Source of the DNA: Chloroflexota bacterium
GTDB lineage: Bacteria; Chloroflexota; Chloroflexia; Thermomicrobiales; UBA6265
NCBI GenBank assembly: GCA_023423795.1
Contig: JAFAEX010000209.1
Location: 1-31,439, forward strand
Length of the DNA stretch: 31,439 nt
Direction of reading: 5' to 3'
Part shown: positions 24,447 through 31,439 of the stretch, one piece after another
Numbering within the stretch: the stretch's first letter is position 1
Layout of the letters: each line of letters starts with the position of its first letter
The notes under the pieces: model-generated
Databases searched by the model: none
What the model was told of the DNA's origin: nothing
Seen by the model: only the letters and a program-made list of their open reading frames with translations
Translations under genes and position numbers: made by a program

Positions 24447-24821
24447 TCATCCCGCGCCGTCGAGTTCCTCGGCGACCGCGGAGAGCAGGGCGTTGAGGTC
24501 GAACGGTTTGGGCAGGAAACGGACGCCCAGCGAGGGGAAGTCGATCCCGTCGTACTGGGCGGAGAACAGGACGATCGGCAGGTTGGGGTGGCGCTCGCGC
24601 AGTTCGCGGGCGAGGCTGACGCCGTCCATCCGCGGCATGCGCACGTCGGACAGCAGCAGGTCGGGCGGGGCGTCTTCGGCGGCGGCGAGCGCCCAGACGC
24701 CGTCGGCGGCGACGCGCACGGCGTAGCCTTCGTCGCGCAGCGCGTGGGCGACGAGGTCGGCGATGAGCGGTTCGTCATCGACGACGAGGACGGTCTGGCG
24801 AGGCGAGCGCGGTTCGGTCAC
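24447..24821 (-). CDS. Stand-alone receiver-domain response regulator
   Basis: A 124-residue protein made only of a CheY-like receiver. Key residues are visible: the acidic pair in VLVVDDEPL, the phospho-acceptor aspartate in LLLSDVRMPRMDG, the Ser switch in IVLFSAQYD and the Lys in FLPKPFD. It has no output domain, so it should act through protein contacts or phosphorelay. The GTG start at 24821 has GGGGA about eight bases upstream. The frame extends far upstream without a stop, but that extension has Arg/Pro-rich shadow composition and overlaps the Nudix gene on the same strand in another frame. A cognate kinase is not adjacent; the GAF/PAS kinase at 1-2874 is a formal candidate only. Confidence 0.9.
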   Translation of the reverse strand: MTEPRSPRQTVLVVDDEPLIADLVAHALRDEGYAVRVAADGVWALAAAEDAPPDLLLSDVRMPRMDGVSLARELRERHPNLPIVLFSAQYDGIDFPSLGVRFLPKPFDLNALLSAVAEELDGAG

Positions 24822-25024
24822 GGGCGGTCCCCGGTATGCATCTCCCGAATACCGGCGCCGGGCGGCGACGGCTGATCCTGCATGATTGCAAGGCCGGGAC
24901 CACGGATTGGGCCCGGTTGCGTTGCCCCGTCCCGCCGTTCGTCCGCGCCGGCGCCGGCCGGCCTCGCAGGATCGGCGGGTCCGGCATCGCGACCGGCGGA
25001 CGAGCCGGCGGCCGGGCGCGGGAT

Positions 25025-25639
25025 TCAGGCGGGCGGGTCCGCGTCGTCGGGGAACAGGTGGAGCCGGGCGTACTGGAGCAAGATGACCGTCTTGGCGTCG
25101 GCTATCTCTCCGCGCTCGGCCATCGCCAGCGCCTCGGCGAAGGGCAGTTCCAGCACCTCGATGTCCTCGCCCTCGTCGGCGTTGCCGCCGCCGGGGCCGG
25201 ACCCCGGTTCGACTTCGGCGACGAAGAAGTGGAGCCGCTCCGTCACCTAACCGGGGCTCATGAACAGGTCGAACACCTTGCGCGGGGCGCGCAGGCGGAC
25301 GCCCGTTTCTTCCTCCGCCTCGGCGGCGATGCGCGCTTCCGGGCTGGCCGCGTCGAGCAAGCCGGCCGGGGCCTCGATCAGGAAACCGGGGTGGCCGCTC
25401 GCCCACGCGGGAAAGCGGAACTGGCGGACGAGGACGACGGTGCGCTGTCGCCGGTCGTAGGGGAGCATGACGGCTCCGTCGCCGCGGTCGTAGGTCTCGC
25501 GGCGCTGCTCCTGCCACGTGCCGTCGCGGCGGCGGTAGTCGAGCGTGGTGCGCTCGAGCACGCCCCAGTCGTCGGCCAGCACTTCGACCCGGCGCACCCG
25601 GATTCGTTCGTCGCCGTCGCCGGCCATGCCGCCTCCCAT
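25025..25639 (-). pseudogene. Nudix hydrolase (NudK/ADP-ribose pyrophosphatase type) interrupted by a TAG codon
   Basis: The first 130 codons (from ATG at 25639, GGAGG at spacing eight) encode the N-terminal domain and a Nudix box (GLLDAASPEARIAAEAEEETG, about residues 93-113) and end ...KVFDLFMSPG at TAG (25247-25249). The same frame continues at once with VTERLHFFVAEVEPG and runs 73 more residues to TGA at 25025. In NudK-type enzymes this junction reads continuously (MSPG[G/S]VTE...HFF[IV]AEY), so the TAG replaces one residue, most simply Ser TCG changed to TAG. No frameshift is needed. The Nudix-box arginine before the catalytic Glu is Ala here, a further oddity. It could be a recent pseudogene, a sequencing or assembly error, or a readthrough site. 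Intact, it would hydrolyse nucleoside diphosphate sugars. Confidence 0.8.
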
Positions 25640-25777
25640 CGCCGTTTCCTCCGCTACGGGTGCGAATCGTACGCATTTCCGCTGGTTCGGCGGTGTCGAT
25701 CGGCGGCAAACGCGGCGGTCTGGTTCGCGCCGGTGCGGCACGGGCGGCGGGAGCGATTCCGGGGTGTCCCGGCGGTG

Positions 25778-25783
25778 TATCAT
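25778..25783 (+). promoter_or_regulatory. Putative -10 (TATCAT) of the dnaB cluster
   Basis: TGTATCATGCCGC lies 72 bases before the dnaB start and fits the -10 plus GCsGC pattern shared with other promoters in this window. No clear -35 is visible at the right distance. Confidence 0.4.
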
Positions 25784-25854
25784 GCCGCTTCAACCCGCAT
25801 TGCCCGCTCCCTCCGCGCCGATCCCGCCGGCCGCGGCCCGCCGAGGCACGCCGG

Positions 25855-27219
<1,365 letters not shown>

Positions 27220-27226
27220 GTGTGGC

Positions 27227-27323
27227 GAGTCGAGGAGTCAAGGAGCCGAGGAGTCGAGAAGGAGATACGACGAGGGCGGCGAGAATCCGTCGTCTCGACT
27301 CCTCGACTCCTCGACTCCTCGAC
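27227..27323. repeat. Self-complementary octamer array in the dnaB-dnaD spacer
   Basis: The right part (27295-27323) is three and a half perfect copies of TCGACTCC. The left part (27227-27258) is the degenerate reverse complement (GAGTCGAGGAGTC...GAGGAGTCGAG). The transcript could fold into a hairpin with several registers. A shorter stretch of the same type is at 4428-4452. Confidence 0.7.
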
Positions 27324-27334
27324 TTCGTGCAGCG

Positions 27335-27985
27335 ATGACGCGGCCATTCGGCGGCTTCCTGGTCGAAGCCGAACCCGCCGTGCCGGTGCCGCGGGCGTTC
27401 TTCACCGACGTGCTGCCGCAGATCACCGAGATGGCCGAGGCGCAGGCCACGCTGGCCGTCTTCCGGCTGGTGGACGAGGCGGGTGGGATGGAAGCGCCGG
27501 TCGCGCACCGGACGATCCTGCGCGACCGGGCGCTGCGTTCGGCGTTGCGCGCCACCGGCAGCCCGCGGGAACCGGACCGCCGGATCGAGCAGGGGCTGGA
27601 CCTGGCGGTCGGCCGGGGGACGCTGCTGTGCTTCGGGGCGGAGCAGGGGAGGGAGCGGCGGCTCTGGTACTATGTCAACACGCCCGTCAACGCGGCCACC
27701 GTGGCGGCGATGGCCCGCGGCGCGCTCGCGCCGCCGCCGGCGGTCTGGAGCGGCGAGGAGCCGCCGGCGGTGGTGCCGGAGCGGCCCAACGTGTTCCGGC
27801 TCTACGAGCAGAACATCGGGCTGCTGACCCCGCTGATCGCCGAGCACCTGGTGGACGCGCTGGAACGCTACCCGCAGGAGTGGATCGAGGACGCGATCGC
27901 CGAGGCGGTCGCCTACAACCGCCGCTCGTGGCGGTACGCGCAGCGCATCCTCGAGCAGTGGGCGGCGAACGGGCGGAGTGCGTAG
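27335..27985 (+). CDS. DnaD-like replication protein
   Basis: A 216-residue protein whose C-terminal part matches the DnaD/DnaB2 domain: NVFRLYEQNIGLLTPLIAEHLVDALERYPQEWIEDAIAEAVAYNRRSWRYAQRILEQW (given here only as the segment from about residue 152 to the end, with the YEQNIG and YAQRILEQW hallmarks). In Firmicutes DnaD remodels the origin and helps load the helicase. The N-terminal 130 residues (PRAFFTDVLPQITEMAEAQATLAVFRL) look like a winged-helix type domain found in DnaD family proteins. ATG at 27335 lies just beyond the octamer array and lacks a good Shine-Dalgarno, which is unusual here. It sits between dnaB and a DnaC-type gene. Confidence 0.82.
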   Translation: MTRPFGGFLVEAEPAVPVPRAFFTDVLPQITEMAEAQATLAVFRLVDEAGGMEAPVAHRTILRDRALRSALRATGSPREPDRRIEQGLDLAVGRGTLLCFGAEQGRERRLWYYVNTPVNAATVAAMARGALAPPPAVWSGEEPPAVVPERPNVFRLYEQNIGLLTPLIAEHLVDALERYPQEWIEDAIAEAVAYNRRSWRYAQRILEQWAANGRSA

Positions 27986-27986
27986 C

Positions 27987-28130
27987 GCCGAGTGCCGAGT
28001 GGACGCAGTCGGCACTCGGCGAGTCGGCAAGCACACTGCGCCGCAGCGGCCTACCATTCTCGGCACTCGGCACTCGGCACTCGGCACTCGGCACTCGGCA
28101 CTCGGCACTCGGCACTCGGCACTCGGCATG
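27987..28130. repeat. Heptamer tandem array (CGGCACT)9 with inverted copies, in the dnaD-dnaC spacer
   Basis: Nine perfect head-to-tail copies of CGGCACT (28061-28123), then a degenerate CGGCATG. Two inverted copies (GCCGAGTGCCGAGT, 27987-28000) and a further direct partial copy (28010-28020) precede the array. The RNA can therefore pair in several registers just ahead of the DnaC-type start. Confidence 0.9.
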
Positions 28131-28142
28131 TGGGAAACGCGG

Positions 28143-28964
28143 ATGAAGCGCATCGGGGACGTGTTGACCAACCTGTCGATCCCGATCGGGGCCGGGCCGA
28201 ACGGCAACGGCCAGGGGAATGGCCATGCCGGCGGGCCCGCGCCGGAGCGGCGCTGGGCCTGCCCGGTCTGCAAGGATGCCGGCTGGGTGCGGATGGACGT
28301 GCCGGTCGGCCACCCGCACTTCGGCAAGCTGTGGCCGTGCGACTGCACGCTGAAGAAGCGCGAAGGGCGGCTGGACGAGGAAAAGCGCCGGATCTCCAAT
28401 CTCGACGCCTTCACCCGCCACACGTTCGAGGAGTTCGACGTCTTGCCGGGCACGGAGGGCGCATTCGCCGCCGCGCTCGCCTTCGCGCAGGAGCCGGACG
28501 GCTGGCTGTTCCTGCACGGCGGTTGCGGCGTCGGCAAGACCCACCTCGCGGTGGCGGCGGCGCAGGAGATCCGCAAACTCAACGGCAACGTCATCTTCGC
28601 CGTCGTGCCGGACCTGCTCGACCACCTGCGCGCCACCTTCGACCCCGGCAGCGGCGCGGGGTACGACGAGCGCTTCACGATGATCCGCGGCGCGTTCCTG
28701 CTGGTGCTGGACGACCTCGGCACCGAGAACACGACGCCCTGGGCGCGCGAGAAGCTCTACCAGATCATCAACCACCGCTACAACGAGCGGTTGCCGACCA
28801 TCATCACCTCCAACCAGGACCACACGCGGATGGACGAGCGGGTGGTGTCCCGGCTGCTCGACCGCGGGCTGACGACGGACGTCTTCATCGACGCCGAGGA
28901 TTTCCGGCGCCGTGGCCGGCCGGACTACATGCATGGACGCGGAAGGCCGCGGTCGCGCCGGTGA
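28143..28964 (+). CDS. DnaC/IstB-type AAA+ ATPase, probable helicase loader
   Basis: A 273-residue ATPase of the type that loads DnaB onto DNA (DnaC, DnaI). The N-terminal part has a Cys cluster (CPVC near residue 40, CDC near 66) like the zinc-binding region of DnaI. The AAA+ core has Walker A (GGCGVGKTH, about 125-133), Walker B (LLVLDDLG, near 187), a sensor region IITSNQ and the arginine-rich SRLLDRGL. IstB of IS21 shares this core, but no transposase is nearby and the zinc region and context favour a loader. ATG at 28143 has GGGAA upstream; an in-frame ATG at 28128 and a GTG at 27978 would place the start in or before the heptamer array. Confidence 0.88.
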   Translation: MKRIGDVLTNLSIPIGAGPNGNGQGNGHAGGPAPERRWACPVCKDAGWVRMDVPVGHPHFGKLWPCDCTLKKREGRLDEEKRRISNLDAFTRHTFEEFDVLPGTEGAFAAALAFAQEPDGWLFLHGGCGVGKTHLAVAAAQEIRKLNGNVIFAVVPDLLDHLRATFDPGSGAGYDERFTMIRGAFLLVLDDLGTENTTPWAREKLYQIINHRYNERLPTIITSNQDHTRMDERVVSRLLDRGLTTDVFIDAEDFRRRGRPDYMHGRGRPRSRR

Positions 28965-29329
28965 GGCGCCCGAGGTCGATCGCGGTTGCCGATACAATGC
29001 GGCCATCGCCCACCCCCGCCCGGGGTTGAAACCCCTGGCTACGGGAACGAAATCCCTCCGGGGTTGAGCAAGACGGCGGCACTCCGACGCCCGCGTTCAG
29101 TCCCGGAGGGAGTTCGTTTTCGTAGCCAGGGCCTTCAGCTCCGGGCTGTCCCGGCGACCTGGTCCTTTGCGCACACGCAATGAACTCCGGGCGTTCCCAT
29201 GGCCGGATCGACGACGCAACGGCCATGATCTCGGGTAACGGGAACGAAACCCCTTCCGACTGAAGATGGACGGCGATCCGTGTCGGCTTCAGGCCGTTGG
29301 CGCGCCGTTGCGCCGATTGGAGAAAGCGC
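28965..29329. repeat. Spacer with a pair of family B repeats in inverted orientation
   Basis: A family B unit at 29019-29067 (CGGGGTTGAAACCCCTGGCT at its start) faces a reversed unit at 29097-29144 (GGAGGGAGTTCGTTTTCGTA inside), so about 125 bases could fold into one large hairpin. A third, partial copy is at 29234-29265. A copy of the CGCCCGAGGTCGAT phrase (28969-28993) precedes them. No gene is supported. Confidence 0.7.
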
Positions 29330-30277
29330 GTGACCGTCGTCGATTGGCTGCTCGAGGGTGACCCGGCGATCCGCTGGCAGGTGCTGCGCGACCTGACCGA
29401 CGCGCCGGCGGACGAGGTCGCGGCGGAGCGGGCGCGGGTGGCGACCGAGGGGGTCGGCGAGCGGCTACTGTCCCTTCAGGCAGCGGATGGGCGGTGGGGC
29501 GGGGCGGCGTGGAACCGCGGTTGGGACTCCACGATGCACGTCTTGTGGCTGCTGCGCCTGCTGGGGCTCGATGCCGAAAGCCCGGAGGCCCGGCGGGCGG
29601 TCGGTCTGGTGCGCGACCGGGTGACGTGGCGTGGCTGCGGGCCGGCAGAGTGCGACGACAATCCGTTTTTCGCCGGCGAGGTGGAACCCTGCATCAACGG
29701 GCAGGTGGCGGCGGCGGGCGCGTACTTCGCGCAGGACGTCGGCGGCATCATCGGCCGGCTGCTGGCCGAGCAACTGTCCGACGGCGGCTGGAACTGCGAA
29801 GCGGAGAACGGTTCGACGCGCTCGTCGTTCAACACGACGATCTGCGTGCTGGAGGCGCTGCTGGCGTACGAGCGGGCGGGCGCAGCGACCCCGGAGGTGA
29901 CGGCGGCCCGCCTGCGCGGGCAGGAGTACCTGCTCGAACGGCGGCTCTTCCGGCGGCGCTCGACCGGCGAGGCGATTCTGCGGGACCGCAAGGGCGGCGC
30001 CGACTGGACGCAGTTCGCTTTCCCGGCGTGGTGGCGTTACGACATCCTGCGCGGCCTCGACTACCTGCGCGACGCCGGGACCGTGCCCGACGAGCGCGCG
30101 GCCGAGGCGGTTGGGCTGGTCGCCGCGAAGCGGAACGGCGACGGGCGGTGGCTGCTCGATGCCCGCTACCCCGGCGTGATGCCCGTGGAAATCGACGAAG
30201 GCGTGGGCCACCCGAACCGCTGGATCACGTTGCGCGCCCTGCGCGTGCTGCGCTGGTACGGCTGGGCGGATTCGTAG
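29330..30277 (+). CDS. Squalene-cyclase/prenyltransferase-like helical barrel protein
   Basis: A 315-residue protein with repeated alpha-alpha hairpins of the terpenoid cyclase/prenyltransferase fold. Typical pieces: LLSLQAADGRWGGAAWNRGWDSTMHVLWLLRLLGLD (QxxDGxWG-type motif), INGQVAAAGAYF, LLAEQLSDGGWNCEAENGSTRSSFNTTICVLEALLAYERAG, and a closing RWITLRALRVLRWYG. The catalytic DxDD motif of squalene-hopene cyclases is not seen, and the length is half of a full cyclase, so it is unlikely to cyclise squalene; the role is unknown. GTG at 29330 has GGAGA at spacing six. It stands alone between repeat-rich spacers. Confidence 0.72.
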   Translation: MTVVDWLLEGDPAIRWQVLRDLTDAPADEVAAERARVATEGVGERLLSLQAADGRWGGAAWNRGWDSTMHVLWLLRLLGLDAESPEARRAVGLVRDRVTWRGCGPAECDDNPFFAGEVEPCINGQVAAAGAYFAQDVGGIIGRLLAEQLSDGGWNCEAENGSTRSSFNTTICVLEALLAYERAGAATPEVTAARLRGQEYLLERRLFRRRSTGEAILRDRKGGADWTQFAFPAWWRYDILRGLDYLRDAGTVPDERAAEAVGLVAAKRNGDGRWLLDARYPGVMPVEIDEGVGHPNRWITLRALRVLRWYGWADS

Positions 30278-30607
30278 CGACCGAAGAGGGTTCCTGCGCG
30301 AGCATGTTGCCTGCCCCGGTCCGAATCCGCCCTGTTTGGCGTGCTCGTTTCCAGCGGTCGCGGGCGGGTCCGCGTGGCGCGAGCCGGCCCGGCCAAACCT
30401 GCATGCAAGGTGCGCTCGTACGAACCGCGATCGATCGGCACGAAGCACCAATCTGCATTCGTGACCCTTCCCGTGCCTGAAACCGCGTACGAACGCGGAG
30501 GGCGCCGAGCCCTCCCCGACGACCGCACGGGGTTGTGGGCGGGTGGACAGCCGGCTTCCGTATGAATAGGCGGGCCGGGATTGGTGGCACGCGGCACCCC
30601 CTTGCTG

Positions 30608-30613
30608 TATGAT
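30608..30613 (+). promoter_or_regulatory. Putative -10 (TATGAT) of the GntR gene
   Basis: TGTATGATGCGGC fits the -10 pattern shared with the dnaB and metallohydrolase promoters. The operator begins nine bases downstream, so a bound repressor would cover the transcription start. Confidence 0.5.
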
Positions 30614-30621
30614 GCGGCAGC

Positions 30622-30637
30622 ACCTGTCATGACAGGT
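30622..30637. promoter_or_regulatory. Operator palindrome ACCTGTCATGACAGGT
   Basis: A perfect 16-bp palindrome between the likely -10 and the start codon of a GntR/HutC regulator. Such regulators bind dyad operators and often repress their own gene, so autoregulation is the natural reading. The same palindrome is not repeated elsewhere in the window. Confidence 0.75.
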
Positions 30638-30653
30638 AGGGATGGGGTGCGCT

Positions 30654-31397
30654 ATGCCGATCAACGCCAACTCGGTCGTGCCGATGTACCGCCAGTTGGC
30701 CGACCTGCTGCGCCGCCAGATCGAGGATGAGGTCATCGCCGACGGCGACCGCCTGCCCTCCGAGGCGCAACTCGGCGAGACCTACGGGGTCAGCCGCATC
30801 ACCGTGCGGCAGGCTCTCTCCGAACTCGAGCGCGCCGGGTTGCTGGTGCGCGCCCCCGGCAAGGGCACCTTCGTCCGCGCGCACCAGCGGCCGATCGAGG
30901 GTCTCGCCCGCCTCTCCGGCTTCAGCGAGAACGCCCGCGCCGCCGGCGTGCAGGCGGGCTACCTCGTGCTGCGGGCCGAGGCGGCCACCGCGCCAGACGA
31001 GGTCGCCGACCGGCTGGCGCTTGACGATCCCCGCGCCTTTGTCGTCGAGCGGGTGCTGCTGGCCAACGGCTCGCCGGTGGGCATGCACGCCTCGTGGCTG
31101 CCGCCGTGGCTGGAGCGGCAAGCGCCGCCCGCCGCGCTGAGCCCGCCGGCGCTGGCGCACGGGTCGCTCTACTCGGCGATCGAAGCGGCCGGCGTCCGGC
31201 TGCACCGCGCCGAGGAGTGGCTGGAACCGGCGCTCGCCGGCGAGGAGGCGCGCCACCTCGACCTGGAGCCAGGGTCGCTGGTGCAGCGGGTTCGCCGCGT
31301 GGTCTACGACGACCGGGATAGGCCGGTCGCGTTCGAGGCGGACACCTACCGGCCCGATGCCTACACGTACCGGGTGGAGTTGTTTCGGTTGGGGTGA
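30654..31397 (+). CDS. GntR/HutC-family transcriptional regulator
   Basis: A 247-residue regulator. The N-terminal winged helix reads VPMYRQLADLLRRQIEDEVIADGDRLPSEAQLGETYGVSRITVRQALSELERAGLLVRAPGKGTFV, the GntR signature; the rest is a UTRA effector domain (about 90-240) ending in DRDRPVAFEADTYRPDAYTYRVELFRL. HutC-type members usually respond to sugars or amino-sugar phosphates, histidine derivatives or trehalose. Start choice: ATG at 30654 with a GGTAGGGATGGGG purine run upstream, or ATG at 30642, which adds four residues. A perfect palindrome lies upstream and predicts autoregulation. The gene it controls probably begins beyond the right edge. Confidence 0.93.
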   Translation: MPINANSVVPMYRQLADLLRRQIEDEVIADGDRLPSEAQLGETYGVSRITVRQALSELERAGLLVRAPGKGTFVRAHQRPIEGLARLSGFSENARAAGVQAGYLVLRAEAATAPDEVADRLALDDPRAFVVERVLLANGSPVGMHASWLPPWLERQAPPAALSPPALAHGSLYSAIEAAGVRLHRAEEWLEPALAGEEARHLDLEPGSLVQRVRRVVYDDRDRPVAFEADTYRPDAYTYRVELFRLG

Positions 31398-31404
31398 GCA
31401 CCTC

Positions 31405-31439
31405 CCCGTCATCCCGAGCCTGTCGAGGGATCTCGTCGT
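31405..31439. repeat. Family A repeat at the right edge, partial
   Basis: GTCATCCCGAGCCTGTCGAGGGATCTCGTCGT begins eight bases after the GntR stop and is cut by the window edge. It is the reverse of the copies at 4389-4422 and 14558-14582. Confidence 0.65.

Larger units (their letters stand above)
30278..30653. promoter_or_regulatory. Upstream region of the GntR gene, with hairpins and an operator
   Basis: Holds CCGCGTACGAACGCGG (30483-30498) directly joined to a GGAGGGC-GCCGA-GCCCTCC hairpin (30497-30515), which may end transcription of the previous gene or be a palindromic mobile element, and then the -10 and operator of the GntR gene. No gene is visible. Confidence 0.5.

Noticed and set aside
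25247..25249. TAG read as pyrrolysine
   Set aside because: Nothing in the window supports pyrrolysine machinery, and Nudix enzymes are not known to use it; mutation or error is simpler.
28061..28130. CRISPR array
   Set aside because: The units are seven bases long, contiguous and without spacers; no cas genes are present.
27978..28142. N-terminal extension of the DnaC-like protein from GTG 27978
   Set aside because: It would be encoded largely by the heptamer array (repeated LGTRHSA) and has no family resemblance; kept only as a possibility in the finding on the array.
28143..28964. IS21 insertion element (IstB)
   Set aside because: There is no IstA transposase or terminal inverted repeat, and the zinc-type N-terminus and dnaB neighbourhood fit a helicase loader better.

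Overview
The window is about 31 kb of very GC-rich bacterial DNA with genes on both strands, frequent GTG starts, good Shine-Dalgarno sites, many single-gene or two-gene transcription units, and spacers full of short inverted repeats. There is no rRNA, tRNA, phage, transposase or CRISPR array that I can support. The gene set and the style of the secreted proteins (a twin-arginine-like leader opening with a 'FDRLTRLFA' segment; a DnaB/DnaD/DnaC-type primosome set) suggest Chloroflexota, perhaps Thermomicrobia. This assignment is an inference from family resemblance and was not tested by any search.

Region by region. 1-2874 (-): a large GAF/PAS sensor histidine kinase running off the left edge. 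3328-5929 (+): a cysteine-rich secreted protein, then a translationally coupled pair of uncharacterised membrane proteins (TIGR02587/TIGR02588 type). 6423-10195 (-): two cell-wall enzymes, an SH3-M23 endopeptidase-like protein and a PBP4-type D-Ala-D-Ala carboxypeptidase. 10428-12451 (+): a seven-helix membrane protein, a small one-helix protein and nucleoside diphosphate kinase (ndk). 12452-14391: a repeat-bearing spacer and two small unknown genes. 14613-15677 (-): a LacI-type regulator. 15933-17385 (+): ribosomal protein L9 and a DHFR/RibD-type reductase. 17456-19206: a MarR regulator divergent from a nitroreductase and a DUF1992 protein. 19249-19947 (-): a secreted protein of unknown role. 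20284-22941 (+): a large CehA/McbA-type PHP metallohydrolase. 23221-25639 (-): a Gfo/Idh/MocA oxidoreductase, a lone receiver-domain response regulator and a Nudix hydrolase broken by one TAG codon. 25855-28964 (+): replicative helicase DnaB, a DnaD-like protein and a DnaC/IstB-type ATPase. 29330-30277 (+): a squalene-cyclase-like all-helical protein. 30654-31397 (+): a GntR/HutC regulator behind a perfect 16-bp palindrome.

The strongest connecting theme is chromosome replication and segregation. Three parS-like ParB sites, two of them with a perfect 14-bp core and identical over 16 bp, lie within 2.3 kb around ndk, and the replicative helicase with two likely accessory or loader proteins forms a cluster 12 kb away, with rplI between them. 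This is what an origin-proximal segment would look like, although dnaA, parA/parB and DnaA-box clusters are not in the window. The second theme is repeat biology: at least three interspersed inverted-repeat families occupy spacers, and both spacers inside the dnaB-dnaD-dnaC cluster carry low-complexity self-complementary arrays (an 8-bp unit and a 7-bp unit).
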